64,000 bases of DNA from Enoplolaimus lenunculus (lineage: Eukaryota > Nematoda > Enoplea > Enoplida > Thoracostomopsidae), in assembly GCA_030248215.1 (NCBI GenBank), contig JASANG010002563.1:1-64000 (forward strand), in the 5' to 3' direction. Under the pieces are notes generated by a model. The model had not been told where the DNA came from. It saw nothing but the letters and a program-made list of their open reading frames with translations, and ran no database searches. A program made the position numbers and the translations under genes. This document shows positions 35,226 to 43,294 of this stretch, one piece after another; position 1 is the first letter of the stretch; each line of letters starts with the position of its first letter.

Positions 35226-38200
35226 GACAACGACAACAATAACAACAACGAAAAGAGCAACGACGAACACACCACGAATCAACAAACCAACTGCGAGCAA
35301 ACAGACACAACAAACTGAATACCTGGAAGGTAACAACAACGACGACGACAACAAAAACAACAGCGACAACAACAACAACAATAACAACAGCAACGAAGAC
35401 GACGACAACAACAACAGTGACAACAACAATAACAAAAGCAAACGATCAATTCACCGAAAATTCGAGTACAACAACTGTGAATCAGGGACAACCAATGCCG
35501 CAACAGATAGCAACAAAAAGACAACAAAAGCAAAGAAAAAATCACTCGAAGAACTCACGTCATCTTCTCAACGGGGGCAACGGAACAAAGAAAGCAGCAA
35601 CGGAATCGTATCAAATCGTCGATTGAAAAAGTTGAAAAAGTTGAAAAAAGCGAAGAAGAAAAAACAACATCGAGACAACAAATCGAAACAAGCGACCAGC
35701 GACGATTATGGTGGATGGAGTGCAAGCGACACAACAAACAACGTTGAAAATAAGCTGGCGCCACCGAACTGGATAATTGGTACAGGCTGGTTGCAGTCCG
35801 AAAGCCAAAACGAACAAGCGCCAAACGCAGGTAGCTATGTTGGATTTCGCGCAAGCGATTTTGATTGGCCGGATGAATATTGCGAACCGGTGGTTACGCG
35901 TCGAATTAGGCAACTACAGCGACAAGTGTTGAGGCTAAAGGCGGAACTATTTGTGACAAGATGGCAATCGTCTACTGCGAACAGTCTACGAAATAGAACT
36001 GTACCTCAGCTTACAGCTAGTCGTTCATCAGGATTTCGAACAGTGCCTACCAGAACAGTTGTTGCACCTCCTGACCCTGATGATGACAGCGCTGAGCTGA
36101 GCCGTGTCTCAAAGTCAAGTAAATCAACCTCAGCGCTAAAGCCAACCAAATCGACCAGTTCAAGATTTAAAGCTAAAAAATTCCCACAAATGAGCAATTT
36201 TACCTGTATGTTTAGAGGCCAATTCGCTTTTGAACGGTTCCCTGTATTTGATTGGATGTCGAATTCGAGCTGTGATCATTTGAGTCAACCAATGAAAACG
36301 CCCGTGACTCAAACTCTGTATAGCCTGCTTCGAAATGGTTCGTCGAGTCGTAAGGGAAACCTTGGCTCAATAACAGAGTCTGATGGGTGGGGCGCAAGCC
36401 ACGATATTTCGGAAATCTATGCAAATAATCGATTTATTTATTCAGAATCAAATGTACCGCCCTGTATACCTTCAAGCAGTACTAAAGTAAATTCGCGTCA
36501 AACTTCAGCTAACCCAGTGTTTAAAATTGAGGATAAAAACAAAACTGGCGGCATCAGCGTGTTTTCTGGACCTTGGAATCGAGTAACTCCCTCAAGTCAC
36601 AATCAAACGTCTAAAGGAAATATCTTGAGCACAAATGAAAAGCAATCCAATCCCTCAAAGAATAATAATTACAAGACACGATCTTTGCAAGTATCCCACT
36701 GGTCAAATCGTAGCTTATGCATGAGAGTCGACGTTTCATTGGCTAAATGTTTTAAGCATAACTGCAAAAGTGTCCAACCACATTCGAGTGTTTTTCAAAA
36801 TCGAACATTATTGGATGAACTGTCAAACAGACAACCTATGTTTAGGCAACAGTGGACTGTTCCAATTGGCTTGTTTTCAGCTTGGAAAGACTTGTGACAG
36901 CTAAACACTTAAATTCTCGTCTTGCCAGCCCTTGTTTTGGGGTAATAACTGCGCCAATTATAATAGAGCTTCGCGTAATGCTTGGATGCATTTATTGGTG
37001 AAACAAAGAAATGGCTACATTTAACACGTTTGGATTGGCTATTTTGCATGAAATACGCTTTCTAACGAACCAATAAATGATACAGAATGACCCTTTGAAT
37101 GTCAAGGAGGTTTTATGTGTCATTTATGGTTTTTAGCTTTACGATCAAGAGCTAATGAGGCTTTGTTATCTAGCATACGTTGTGTTGGGCTAATAGATTT
37201 GTGATGGAAGTGTTTCACATCGAAGTTTATCTCAATCTCTTAAACCGTTTCATATGCGAGTTTTTGCTGCGAGAACTTCAGCTATAATTTGCAGCTGTAT
37301 GATTTGTGACACTTTTTTCGCACAAAAGTTTGACGTGCAAGATACACTTGTGGGCAGAGTGGGACATTATCCACGGGTACCCGCGCTTACCCGCAGGTAA
37401 ATATTTTTATCGCGCGGGTAAAAAAATTCACAGTTTTTAGCCGCGGCAAACTTTTAATTTTAAGGTTGAAAACCTACGCTATTGTCTGTTTTATTCCTGG
37501 TCAGGTGCGGCACGTGTTGCACGTGTTTTTCTATAGCTGGGTTCGAAATTTTGTTGTTTTTTGCGCAGGTATACCCGCGCGTAAAAAATTCTTGTCTGTG
37601 TGGGTAAAGTGCGGGTCCGGTAAAAAATTCTTACCCACCTCCCACTCTGCTTGTGGGTTCTCGTTGCAAAAACTTACACGTGTGAATTTTTTAATTTTAG
37701 CGAAAATTTTCAAAATATTGAAATTTGTAAGATTAAGGTTTAAAAACAGTTTTAGGCCTCGGCTTAAGCCATTTTCGAAACGTAAGATTAAGCCTAAGCA
37801 TAAAGCCTAAGCTTAACCCTAACCATGTGAAAGAAGGGTACAAGAGTATATATTGAAACTATGATACGTGTATGTTTGCCGTTGTGATGTTGCAGTGCTT
37901 TCTTTTACTACTTAACATATGTTTCTGTAAAATTTTATTAATAAAGGAACGTTTATTGCAAATCTTGTCAAAGAATTCAGTGAAATTAATTTCATCAGCG
38001 AGTAGAAGGCCTTCGATATCGTAGAAATACGGTAACTTAAGGTTTCCGTTGATTTTAAAAGGCTTTAGTGTGAAGTTTTTTTAAATTAAATTTTAACCCT
38101 TTGTCACATGAATATTTTCTAATTTCCGTGCGACCTACTTTTATGCTAGGATTCGAACTCCAGTGACTGTAGTGGAAGGCGTATACCATCACCACTCAGC

Positions 38201-40962
38201 TATAGGAGCTTGACGCTCGAGCCCGAGGGGGCTCTCACGTCTTGTGGTGATTTAGTACTATGTATACGTGTTGCAATTGTTCAACACGGTGCGATATATA
38301 TTATTTAACGTATATACACTGCGCTGAGTTTCCTATAGGCAACTCAATGTGAGAAGGGGTTAAGTAATACGCTGTAAATTCCAATGAATAGATTAAATCA
38401 ATTGAACTGGCGAGTTGGTTTTTTTCTGAATTAATATTAGTAAACATTAACTTATTGTGAGTTGAGTTGATTCTCACTATGAGTTGATTTGACTCGAAGT
38501 GAGTTGGTTAATTAACTCAGAATGAATTGAATCAACTCACAATTCTGAGTTCTGATAGTCCTAACTCAGACTGAGTGATTCAAATCATTCTGAGTTAAAA
38601 TCAACTTACTGAAATTTAGAGTGTAGCCACAACTAGCATACTGAAAACTTTCCTGTACGTAAGATAATACTTTCGCCAGCCCCTATCCGGCTATTTATGA
38701 ACTTCCGGATCCGGTTCTGAAAATTACAGTGTTAAATTTTGGCCAGTGGAAATTAAGATATTTCACCAACAAATGACGATAAAAATTAAGTAGATTTCAT
38801 TCGTATAGTATATAAACCTTGACAATCGCTGAAAATAATACCATCGAAGGTAGATTTCGCTTCCGAGGATTTTGAAAATCTAAAATACAGCAGATAAACT
38901 GAATACCTATTTAAAACTAAGTTTATTTCACCAATAATATTGCAAAAAAGAAAATTAAAATGAATTTTTCGGTGGCACGTATTTTTCATTTTCCAGTTCC
39001 AGTTTCGTTTCCGATGGTAATTTTTCCAAATTCAGGTTCCGGTTTCGGTAAATTGTAATTCCGGTTGCACTCTGCTATGTATATATAACGTGAGATTTTT
39101 AGCTTGTATTTAACCGCCTAGCCATTATACTAACGCTCGATTTAAACCAGGTGCTTGGCTTTTCACATTCTTCTTCAGTTTGCTTTCCAGTAGTTGTTCA
39201 AGGTACCTGGAGCAGTATATATATAAATAGCGTTATATTGGTTGGTACTGCGTTAATATATAATGTAACTCATTTAAAACTTAAAAATTACGGCCAATGT
39301 AAAGAACAGGGGCGGAGCCGTATTACAAGCATATTTCTAAGGCTAAAGCCTAAGCCTAAAGGGTAAGAATGAACATATAGATTACTAAGCCTAAGCCTAA
39401 GTTTACGCGTAAGAATGCGCATATTCCTAAGCCTAAGCATAAGTCTAAACCAAATCGGAAGAATAAGCATATTCCTAAGCCTATGGCTAAGTCTAAGCAT
39501 AAGCCAAGCAAAAAATTAGTCTAAAGCTTAAGCTTACTCCATTTTTTAGTCCCACAGAACAATGTACCGCCCCTGATCTTTACATGGGCCAAAGTATAGA
39601 GAGCGCTCGGTTTGACCTGTAGTGTCCATATAGTAGGTACGGAGCAAAATCATGCGTTTTTAGATTTATAGATTCGATCTAAAGGTTTAGGTCTATTAAA
39701 TTCACGTTAGGCACTAGCATTAGGATATGATGATCGAACTAAAGCTTTAGTATTCATTAGCAGTAACTGCCGCTGAAGAGTATTAGCACAAAAAACTACT
39801 AGTACATTTTGTCGTGTTTTTACTGAGATGCGGCACCTTTTTTGATGTGGTTTGGAACGCATATGTGTATACTTTTCGCACGACTGTGGCCAACTTACCT
39901 TGCTCGGAAGGGCTAATAATTTTTCAGGAGGGACATGTAAAGGTTTCGATGACTTACAAGCAACGTTGAACCCCCTGGCTTCCCACTGAATACGGGCCCG
40001 ACTTTGTAGCGCAAGCACAAGCTCAGGCCAACACATAGCTACTATACTGCAACAAATGATGAGTCAAATTGACTCTTTCCGCAATAGGCTCTATGGGACT
40101 ACCCAAACTGAGTCAAATTTGACTCCGTCAGTGTCAAACGTGCGACTCTCAGTGAGTCGAATTTGGCTCTGGCGGAGTGGAATTTGACTCAATTTGTGTA
40201 GTCTCGTAGAGCCTATTTCGGAGACAGTCAATTTGACTCACCATTTTCTGCAGCTCAAATACGAGAAAACTTTAAAATCCGGTATTTTTTCACCGGAATT
40301 TTCCGGGATTTTCGGTATTGAAAATTTTTCTCATTTGACAATTTAAGAAAAATTGACATATTATTCTAACTTTTCTCTAAAATTGTCCGTCTGTGTATAT
40401 ATTGCCGAAATTTTCAATTTGTGGCATACTCCATAATTTATCATATGTTTCCACCTGCTGCATTTTTTTCACGATTTTGGCATCCTAAATGGTGTTTACA
40501 GCATTAAAAGCGATAAAATAGCGTTAAAAATAAATTTTTCGGTAACTAGTATTTTTCATTTTCCGGTTCCGGCTCCGGTATTTTTTAACTTTCCAGTTCC
40601 GGTTCCGGTATTTTACAATTCCGGTTGTACTCTGTTGTGTATATACATATATAATGTTTCCATCAGAGAGTGTTTTCTCGTTTGAAATCCAGCAATTATT
40701 CCACTATACCAGATGATATGGCTTTACACAGACATTATTCAAAGTCATTTCACTGCATGAATATATACAATTCCAACTCAACTGAAATTTATTTTCAATT
40801 TTGGAATTGAACTGAAGCACAAGTAAATTTATGAATCGCAAGAGAAAATTTATTTGGTGATTAAATATTTTTATTTTAGACGATGACGACGACGATGACG
40901 ATGATGATGACGATGATGACGAACCTCCGTCGAGATCGAAACGGGGTGGATCGCGAAGATAA
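16464..40962 (+). CDS. CASQ: Calsequestrin-like ER/SR calcium-storage protein, 11 coding exons
   Basis: Coding exons: 16464-16772, 18130-18214, 24915-25018, 26546-26657, 27707-27780, 28157-28243, 28397-28489, 29154-29251, 30163-30304, 31019-31145, 40880-40962. All are bounded by AG/GT and joined in phase, giving 437 residues (vertebrate calsequestrins are about 400). Residues 14-38 form a hydrophobic signal peptide. The next parts align by eye with the three thioredoxin-like domains: FPELEYDGKDR near 52, LSAQVMSKRGYNF in exon 2, HVYEDNKQIEYFG in exon 3, RIIGYFEPGSD in exon 4, EEAAEEFMGEVEFFAV in exon 5, VIDPTEFPLMIDVWEEMF in exon 9. Residues 411-424 are 14 consecutive Asp, preceded by one more, the usual low-affinity Ca2+-binding tail. 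It ends unusually in a basic stretch (RSKRGGSRR) with no KDEL-type signal. By family, it binds Ca2+ in the ER/SR lumen and polymerises. Intron 10 (9.7 kb) holds an alternative terminal exon. Which vertebrate paralogue it matches best cannot be judged by eye. Confidence 0.95.
16785..17160. mobile_element. CTTAGG-core MITE at the start of calsequestrin intron 1
   Basis: Ends GGCTCATGTATAGAATAGGG and CCCTGTTCTATACATGGACC. The interior is about five 45-51-bp units of CCTAAGCCTAAGCCTATTAA with ATGAGCCTATT. No clear target duplication remains. It begins 12 bp after the exon 1 donor. Confidence 0.9.
17171..18097. repeat. 29-bp AT-rich minisatellite, about 32 copies, calsequestrin intron 1
   Basis: Unit GGGTTTTTACAATAATTATT plus AAAATAATT, highly uniform with isolated substitutions. 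AATAATTATT in each unit is a perfect 10-bp palindrome. The array stops about 32 bp before the exon 2 acceptor. It has no spacers, so it is not a CRISPR. Confidence 0.97.
18227..18455. repeat. TTACCCGCGGGTA hAT-like MITE, diverged copy
   Basis: Contains ATTACCCGCGGGTAAGCGCG, TACCCGCGGGTAAGAAATTC and ends TTCCCACTCTG, matching the intact copy at 37355-37649. Confidence 0.7.
18590..19177. repeat. Long foldback element, about 590 bp
   Basis: Left arm GGCCAGCTTGAGTTTGCCCA pairs with right arm TTTGGGCAAACGCGGGCTGG. Continuing inward, TCATGACCTCCCCTGGTCA mirrors TGATCAGGAGAGGTCATGA. The middle has a second inverted pair around AACCGATTTGGCGC. Shorter relatives at about 20780-20840 and 31905-32040. 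Long frames here are incidental. Confidence 0.75.
19460..19602. repeat. 24-bp tandem array, six copies
   Basis: Unit CCAAAGCTTGTGGGTAGTAG plus GTTA, each with a HindIII-type AAGCTT; copies differ by T/C at one site and by an A/C at the joint. Confidence 0.97.
20300..20765. repeat. ATCGGCATCGG-rich repeat, copy 1
   Basis: Starts GGATGTGCCGGTTAATCGGC and ends CGGCACATCCATTT, an inverted pair. The interior stutters ATCGGCATCGGCA. A second copy at 50840-51235 shares TCAGTTGGAA and GCCGATACTTTTTGCAC-like stretches. Confidence 0.7.
21145..21502. repeat. TTAAACT-rich foldback MITE, copy 2
   Basis: ACTCTCTAAAAACTAAAAG at the left pairs with GCTTTTAGAGAGC at the right. Matches 8496-8845 over nearly its whole length. 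Confidence 0.85.
21640..21815. repeat. CGTACGGCGCC-type GC-rich MITE
   Basis: Left GGTGGCGCTGTACTTGTCGT and right ATCAAAAGTATAGCACCACC are inverted ends. Relatives at 24060-24122, 34265-34622 and 60500-60565. CpG-rich against an AT-rich background. Confidence 0.7.
22437..22628. mobile_element. GGCCCATGT/CTTAGG MITE
   Basis: Ends GGCCAATGTAAAGACCGAGG and ATCTTTACATGGGTC. Flanks GATTTTTT and GATTTTTG match at seven of eight. Confidence 0.88.
23516..23731. repeat. Palindromic CACTGCAAAAAATG MITE
   Basis: CACTGCAAAAAAATGCTGAG to TTTTTTTGCAGTG, TA on both sides. A CTTAGG MITE begins only 12 bp beyond it. Confidence 0.9.
23744..23940. mobile_element. GGCCCATGT/CTTAGG MITE with 8-bp duplication AACTTGGC
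   Basis: Ends GGCCCATGTATAGAACAGGG and GTGTTCTATACATGGGCC; AACTTGGC exactly repeated at 23736-23743 and 23941-23948. Four uninterrupted TTAGGC-type units near each end. Confidence 0.96.
24165..24240 (+). repeat. tRNA-like sequence (SINE remnant)
   Basis: A-box-like TATAGCTCACTGG and B-box-like GGGTTCGATTCC at tRNA spacing, but the acceptor stem does not pair well. Confidence 0.4.
24376..24808. mobile_element. GTAGTGACCCG MITE, complete, 8-bp duplication TAAAAATA
   Basis: Ends CTGTAGTGACCCGAATAAGA and CTTATTCGGGTCAGTACAC; TAAAAATA flanks both ends (24368-24375, 24809-24816). 433 bp, non-coding. Other copies: 3249-3450 and 28614-29046. The 8-bp duplication suggests hAT-like mobilisation. Confidence 0.92.
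25738..25858 (+). repeat. tRNA-Thr-like SINE, copy 1 of a close pair
   Basis: GGCTGCGTAGTTCAGTGGTT, an anticodon arm with TCGGTAATCC, B box GTCGGTTCGATTCCC, then body CAGCAAAAGTATCGAGACGG. Same order as the copy at 25991. Confidence 0.75.
25991..26105 (+). repeat. tRNA-Thr-like SINE, copy 2
   Basis: GGCTGCGTAGCTCAGTGGGT, ACCAGTAATCCGTACAGTCG, body CAGCTAAATTGTCGAGAAGG, ending GATACTGATTA. A CTTAGG MITE inserted exactly at its 3' end, duplicating CTGATTAA. Confidence 0.78.
26106..26440. mobile_element. GGCCCATGT/CTTAGG MITE with 36-bp internal array and duplication CTGATTAA
   Basis: Ends GGCCCATGTAAAGAACCGGG and GTTATGGGCC; CTGATTAA exact on both sides. The core is five copies of a 36-bp unit (CTTAGGCTTAGGCATAGG, AATAGGCTCATCCTTACG). 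Lies in calsequestrin intron 3, about 105 bp before exon 4. Confidence 0.96.
26912..27122. repeat. Palindromic CACTGCAAAAAATG MITE
   Basis: GACTGCAAAAAATGGTGAG to CATTTTTTGCAGTG in calsequestrin intron 4. Confidence 0.87.
28256..28291. repeat. (TAAA)n microsatellite
   Basis: About nine TAAA/AATA units beginning 13 bp after the exon 6 donor. Confidence 0.95.
28614..29046. repeat. GTAGTGACCCG MITE, diverged full-length copy
   Basis: Left GGGTAGTGACGCGAATAAAG and right CTTGCTCAGGTCACTATAG; the body matches 24376-24808 in reverse order (for example CATAAATTACTCCAGGACC). Confidence 0.8.
29833..30027. repeat. CGACAATTCGTCG foldback element
   Basis: Left CGACAATTTGTCGCCTGATA and right GTCGGGTGATGAATTGTCAC are inverted; same family as 14626-15040. 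Confidence 0.65.
30481..30610. repeat. GGGTCAAC hairpin cluster in calsequestrin intron 9
   Basis: GTTGACCCTACCTCAAC (30523-30539) and its exact complement (30558-30574) form a 17-bp perfect stem with an 18-nt loop. A third copy with one change lies at 30481-30497 and a partial one near 30594. Confidence 0.85.
31198..31381. mobile_element. GGCCCATGT/CTTAGG MITE
   Basis: Ends GGCTCATGTAAAGATCAGG and CTGTTCTTAATACATTGGCC; flanks GCTTCTTT and GCTACTTT. It begins 52 bp after the exon 10 donor. Confidence 0.88.
32117..32273. repeat. CCCGTAGCCAGCTCACC-ended MITE in calsequestrin intron 10
   Basis: Starts near CCCGTAGCGAGAGG and ends GTGAGCTGGCTACGGGC. Same core (AATTTTCAACC) as 3722-3882. Confidence 0.7.
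33154..33344. mobile_element. GGCCCATGT/CTTAGG MITE
   Basis: Ends GGCCCATGTTCAGATCAGGG and CTGTTCGTTACATTGGTC, flanks AACAAAAG and AACAAAGA. A degenerate relative follows at 33503-33628. Confidence 0.88.
33910..34124. repeat. Palindromic CACTGCAAAAAATG MITE
   Basis: CACTGCAAAAAACAATAGTG to TTTTTTGCAGCG with TA on both sides. Confidence 0.88.
34265..34622. repeat. CGTACGGC GC-rich MITE with seven 21-bp tandem units
   Basis: Ends TTGCGCTATACTAGACGTAC and CAAAAATATAGCGCAACC are inverted. From about 34300 to 34450 CCGTACGGCACCGTGCGTCA-type 21-bp units repeat seven times with almost no change. 348 bp upstream of the alternative calsequestrin exon. Confidence 0.88.
34789..34816. repeat. (CA)n microsatellite
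   Basis: About 13 CA units with one CG interruption, 150 bp before the alternative exon acceptor. Confidence 0.95.
34970..36897 (+). CDS. Putative alternative terminal exon of the calsequestrin gene (642-residue extension)
   Basis: A 1,928-nt exon-like block in calsequestrin intron 10. A strong pyrimidine tract (TCTCTCTGTCTCTC then ATTTTAG) precedes it, and its first two bases complete the split codon left by exon 10 as Gly, so the 31145-to-34970 join stays open for 642 residues to TGA at 36895-36897. AATAAA follows at 37072. Predicted isoform: 1,052 residues. In order the extension has a Cys-containing start (CVNCMTDDACN), a Thr/Ala-rich run, an Asn/Asp-rich run, a Lys block (KKLKKLKKAKKKK), then about 370 residues of ordinary composition with a short helical stretch (RRIRQLQRQVLRLKAELF), GGWSASD and DGWGASHD motifs, and several N-glycosylation sequons. 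I recognise no family. Alternatives: a nested independent gene (ATG at 34939 or 35023), or a 360-nt cassette ending at the donor after 35329, which would also keep frame into the Asp exon. Confidence 0.62.
37072..37077 (+). promoter_or_regulatory. AATAAA poly(A) signal after the alternative calsequestrin exon
   Basis: Canonical hexamer 175 nt past the TGA at 36895, with T-rich sequence around 37120-37140. It supports 34970-36897 being a true 3' terminal exon, though AATAAA is common in AT-rich DNA. Confidence 0.4.
37355..37649. mobile_element. CAGAGTGGGA hAT-type MITE with 8-bp duplication CTTGTGGG
   Basis: Left CAGAGTGGGACATTATCC and right CACCTCCCACTCTG; CTTGTGGG exact on both sides (37347-37354, 37650-37657). 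Interior TTACCCGC/GCGGGTA motifs. CAGAG ends plus 8-bp duplication fit the hAT superfamily. Confidence 0.92.
38090..38228 (-). repeat. tRNA-like SINE, CTCCTATAGCTGAGT type
   Basis: The minus strand reads GTCAAGCTCCTATAGCTGAG, then GGAGTTCGAATCCTAGC, then ATTCATGTGACAAAGGGTTA. Matches 4317-4425. Confidence 0.6.
38372..38628. repeat. GAGTTGATT foldback MITE, copy 1
   Basis: Starts GCTGTAAATTCCAATGAATA; the centre alternates GAGTTGATT and AACTCAGAAT; ends AAATTTAGAGTGTA. The copy at 42540-42796 is in the opposite orientation. Confidence 0.75.
39292..39590. mobile_element. GGCCCATGT/CTTAGG MITE
   Basis: Ends GGCCAATGTAAAGAACAGGG and GATCTTTACATGGGCC with long CCTAAGCCTAAG core. No clear target duplication. 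Confidence 0.88.
40045..40254. repeat. Palindromic CACTGCAAAAAATG MITE
   Basis: TACTGCAACAAATGATGAG to CCATTTTCTGCAG, diverged ends, same core as the other copies. About 625 bp before the last calsequestrin exon. Confidence 0.82.
40262..40632. repeat. TTCCGG-stutter repeat
   Basis: Stuttering TTTTCCGGTTCCGGTA with ATTCCGGTTGTACTCTG at the end. Related stretches at 38690-39080, 41215-41260, 42180-42545, 45390-45680, 46150-46250, 56290-56710, 57765-57840 and 63010-63090, often ending (A/T)CCGGTTG(T/C)A. Confidence 0.55.
40880..40962 (+). CDS. CASQ: Calsequestrin canonical last exon: poly-Asp tail
   Basis: The acceptor TATTTTAG is followed by AC, which completes a split Asp codon with the G left by exon 10. 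Thirteen more GAC/GAT codons follow, then EPPSRSKRGGSRR and TAA at 40960-40962. Mixed GAC/GAT use argues for selection on the amino-acid run rather than simple triplet slippage. No canonical AATAAA was noticed in the first few hundred bases downstream. Confidence 0.92.
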
Positions 40963-41306
40963 ATCACGATCGATCAACTGCTGTTCCGGGTACAACTGGA
41001 ACCAAGGGGGTTGGTAAAAAGCACCCCTACAGCCGATCTAAAACATGTAAACGTATGTCTTTGATTTTGTTCTTAATATATTTAAACCTCGCTAACTTTT
41101 CATCAAATTTTTCGATTTTGGTCGAAAATTACTAGAAAATTTTTTTAGTTGGGTATTGGTACATTTTAATGGAATAATTGTTTAGTCTGAATATTTAATG
41201 CGTTTATAAATTTGGCTGTTCCGGTTCTGGTTGTCTTTCACTTCCGGTTGCACTCTGACAGTTTGTGTGTACGCGATGTTTGCTTATATGTTTTTACCGT
41301 AAGATC

Positions 41307-41476
41307 GGCCAATGTTACTTTTAGGGGCGTAACAGTAGATTAAGCATATTGCTAAGCCTAAGCCTACGCGTTGCAAGAGTTTTCCTAAGCCTAAGCAAAA
41401 AACTGTAATCTAGAATCTAAACCTACCATTTTATAAACCCGCCAGAAACCTGGACGCCTCTAAAGTAACATGCGCC
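41307..41476. mobile_element. GGCCCATGTTACTTT-type MITE
   Basis: Ends GGCCAATGTTACTTTTAGGG and CTCTAAAGTAACATGCGCC, flanks GTAAGATC and GTAAGACC. Core CCTAAGCC plus CCAGAAACCTGGACGCC. Confidence 0.88.
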
Positions 41477-42539
41477 GTAAGACCTATTAATTTCTATGGA
41501 ATACTTTTCAGGAGTCCTAGTCCTACCAATAGAGGGAATTTTTTCAATTTTGAAGCAGTGCATAAAACAAAATATAAAAAGCCACTTTATACCAATTGTC
41601 TGCGCAATTCTGTAGATAACGTTTCAAATATAATAGTAGCCTTTCTGTTAGGGTTTAACTTGGAATAGCTATGTAATTCAACATCACTCATCCGTAAAAA
41701 TGATGTTATAGCTCAAATTTTGAGTTATTGTCAATTTCTATGGCAAGTGAAAATTATCATTTGTATTTTGTTTTTCCGAAGCATTGTTAGGTTACGTTTG
41801 ACCACATACGACGTTTTAGAACCTTGGGAAAACAAACTCCCGCATTTCAAGGCCAGAAAAATTGTCGATTTAGCAAAGGTATATTTTTAGGCCTGGACTT
41901 AAATTTAAATGGTTCGTTTGATCTTCGATAACGAACAGATTAGCGTCAATTTACTTGTTTTCTTCAACTTGTGCCGTCACAACTGCCTTATATTTTTGTT
42001 TCATTTCATAGTTGATGTCTAGAATTTTTATATGAATTAATTTTATTGTTTTTTATTTTTTATATATTGTTTTAGTGTCTTTTTATTCTACCTGTGAAAA
42101 GCTAAGATACATATATATTATGCAAATTGTTCGTTTTTATTTATAGCAAGTTGAGGACTTCAATTTAAACTATTTAGCAGGGCACAGGCAGAGGTTTGCC
42201 TCCGGCAGAAAATCGACCTCCGGCACCGGTAGTATTTTTGGCAAAGGTTGCAGTAATTTCGATAGTGAAATTTTGCATAATTTACAAAATTTATTATTTT
42301 GAGCGTTTCATTTTAAATTTTGGTACAATTTCTGGAAGTAAAAAGTGCCAAAATTTTGTAAAAAAACAATTGCAAAATTAAAAAGTTTAACAACATCTTA
42401 CAGATATTTGCTAAAATTAGCAAATTGATCAATCGTTTAAATACATAAGTCTGCCTCACCTCCGGCTACGGCAAATTTTGTATAGATATGTACCAGGGTA
42501 CAATCGGTGGTCCGCCTCCGGCTCCGGCAGAAAATCGGC

Positions 42540-42796
42540 CTTCCACTGTAAATTTCAGTGGGTTGATTTTAACGGAGAATGAGTTGAATCACTCAATCTG
42601 AGAGTTAGGACTTTGTGAACTCAGAATTCTGAGTTGATTTAGTTCATTCTGAGTTAATTAATCAACTCACCCACAGTCAACTCAACTCAGATTGAGAATC
42701 AACTCAACCCAGAGTGAGTTAATGTTTACTGACATTAATTCAGAAATAACCAACTAGCTACCTTAATTGATTAATCAACTCATTGGAATGTACAGT
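42540..42796. repeat. GAGTTGATT foldback MITE, copy 2 (inverted)
   Basis: Starts TTCCACTGTAAATTTCAGTG, ends AACTCATTGGAATGTACAGTG; its reverse complement aligns with 38372-38628. Confidence 0.75.
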
Positions 42797-43153
42797 GTTC
42801 TCCGCTAACCCGATTGCAGGCGTACCTTGAATGTATAAATATTTATTAATTTATTAGTTACAAAATAGGTTTAAACTGTCTATCTTCACATGTGACTAAA
42901 ACAGCGTACGTTGTGAAATGAATAAAACGTCAATAACTGTTTACATTACTGCGTGAGCAATGGTTCCATGACAACTCGATACACCAAAAACGGATAGTAA
43001 CATTTCCTTGTCCTTATGTTCTTGCCCCACTTACAGTTACAATTAGTGATTGCAGGACTGACCATTGTGCGCCTTTAGATAAAGTGTATTAGATATATAT
43101 ATATATATACATTAATACTCCTTACCATTGAAGCCAAAGGATTGAACGAAACT

Positions 43154-43294
43154 GCCAATGTAAAGAACAGGGACGAAACAGCATTATAAGCATATTCCTA
43201 ACATAGGCCTAAGCCAAGCAAAAAATTAGTCTAAGCTTACTCTTTTATAGTTCAACAGAAAAACGTTCCGCCCCTGATCATTAATACATGGGCC
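43154..43294. mobile_element. Short GGCCCATGT/CTTAGG MITE
   Basis: Ends GCCAATGTAAAGAACAGGG and GATCATTAATACATGGGCC, flanked by AACGAAACT on both sides. The core has shrunk to one CTAAGCC region (141 bp). Confidence 0.9.

Larger units (their letters stand above)
31146..40879. other. Calsequestrin intron 10 (9.7 kb)
   Basis: Holds MITEs listed separately, a half CTTAGG element (32846-32915) and the alternative terminal exon at 34970-36897. Stretches without recognisable content: 31390-31900, 32280-32840, 32920-33150, 34130-34260, 34625-34785, 36900-37240, 37850-38085, 38700-39290, 39600-39880, 40640-40870. Confidence 0.8.

Noticed and set aside
34878-35441. Leu/Val/Ser-rich minus-strand reading frame opposite the alternative calsequestrin exon
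   Set aside because: It is the reverse of the CAA/GAC/AAC triplet runs, ends with those runs, and has no splice partner; the plus frame continues open for another 1.45 kb.
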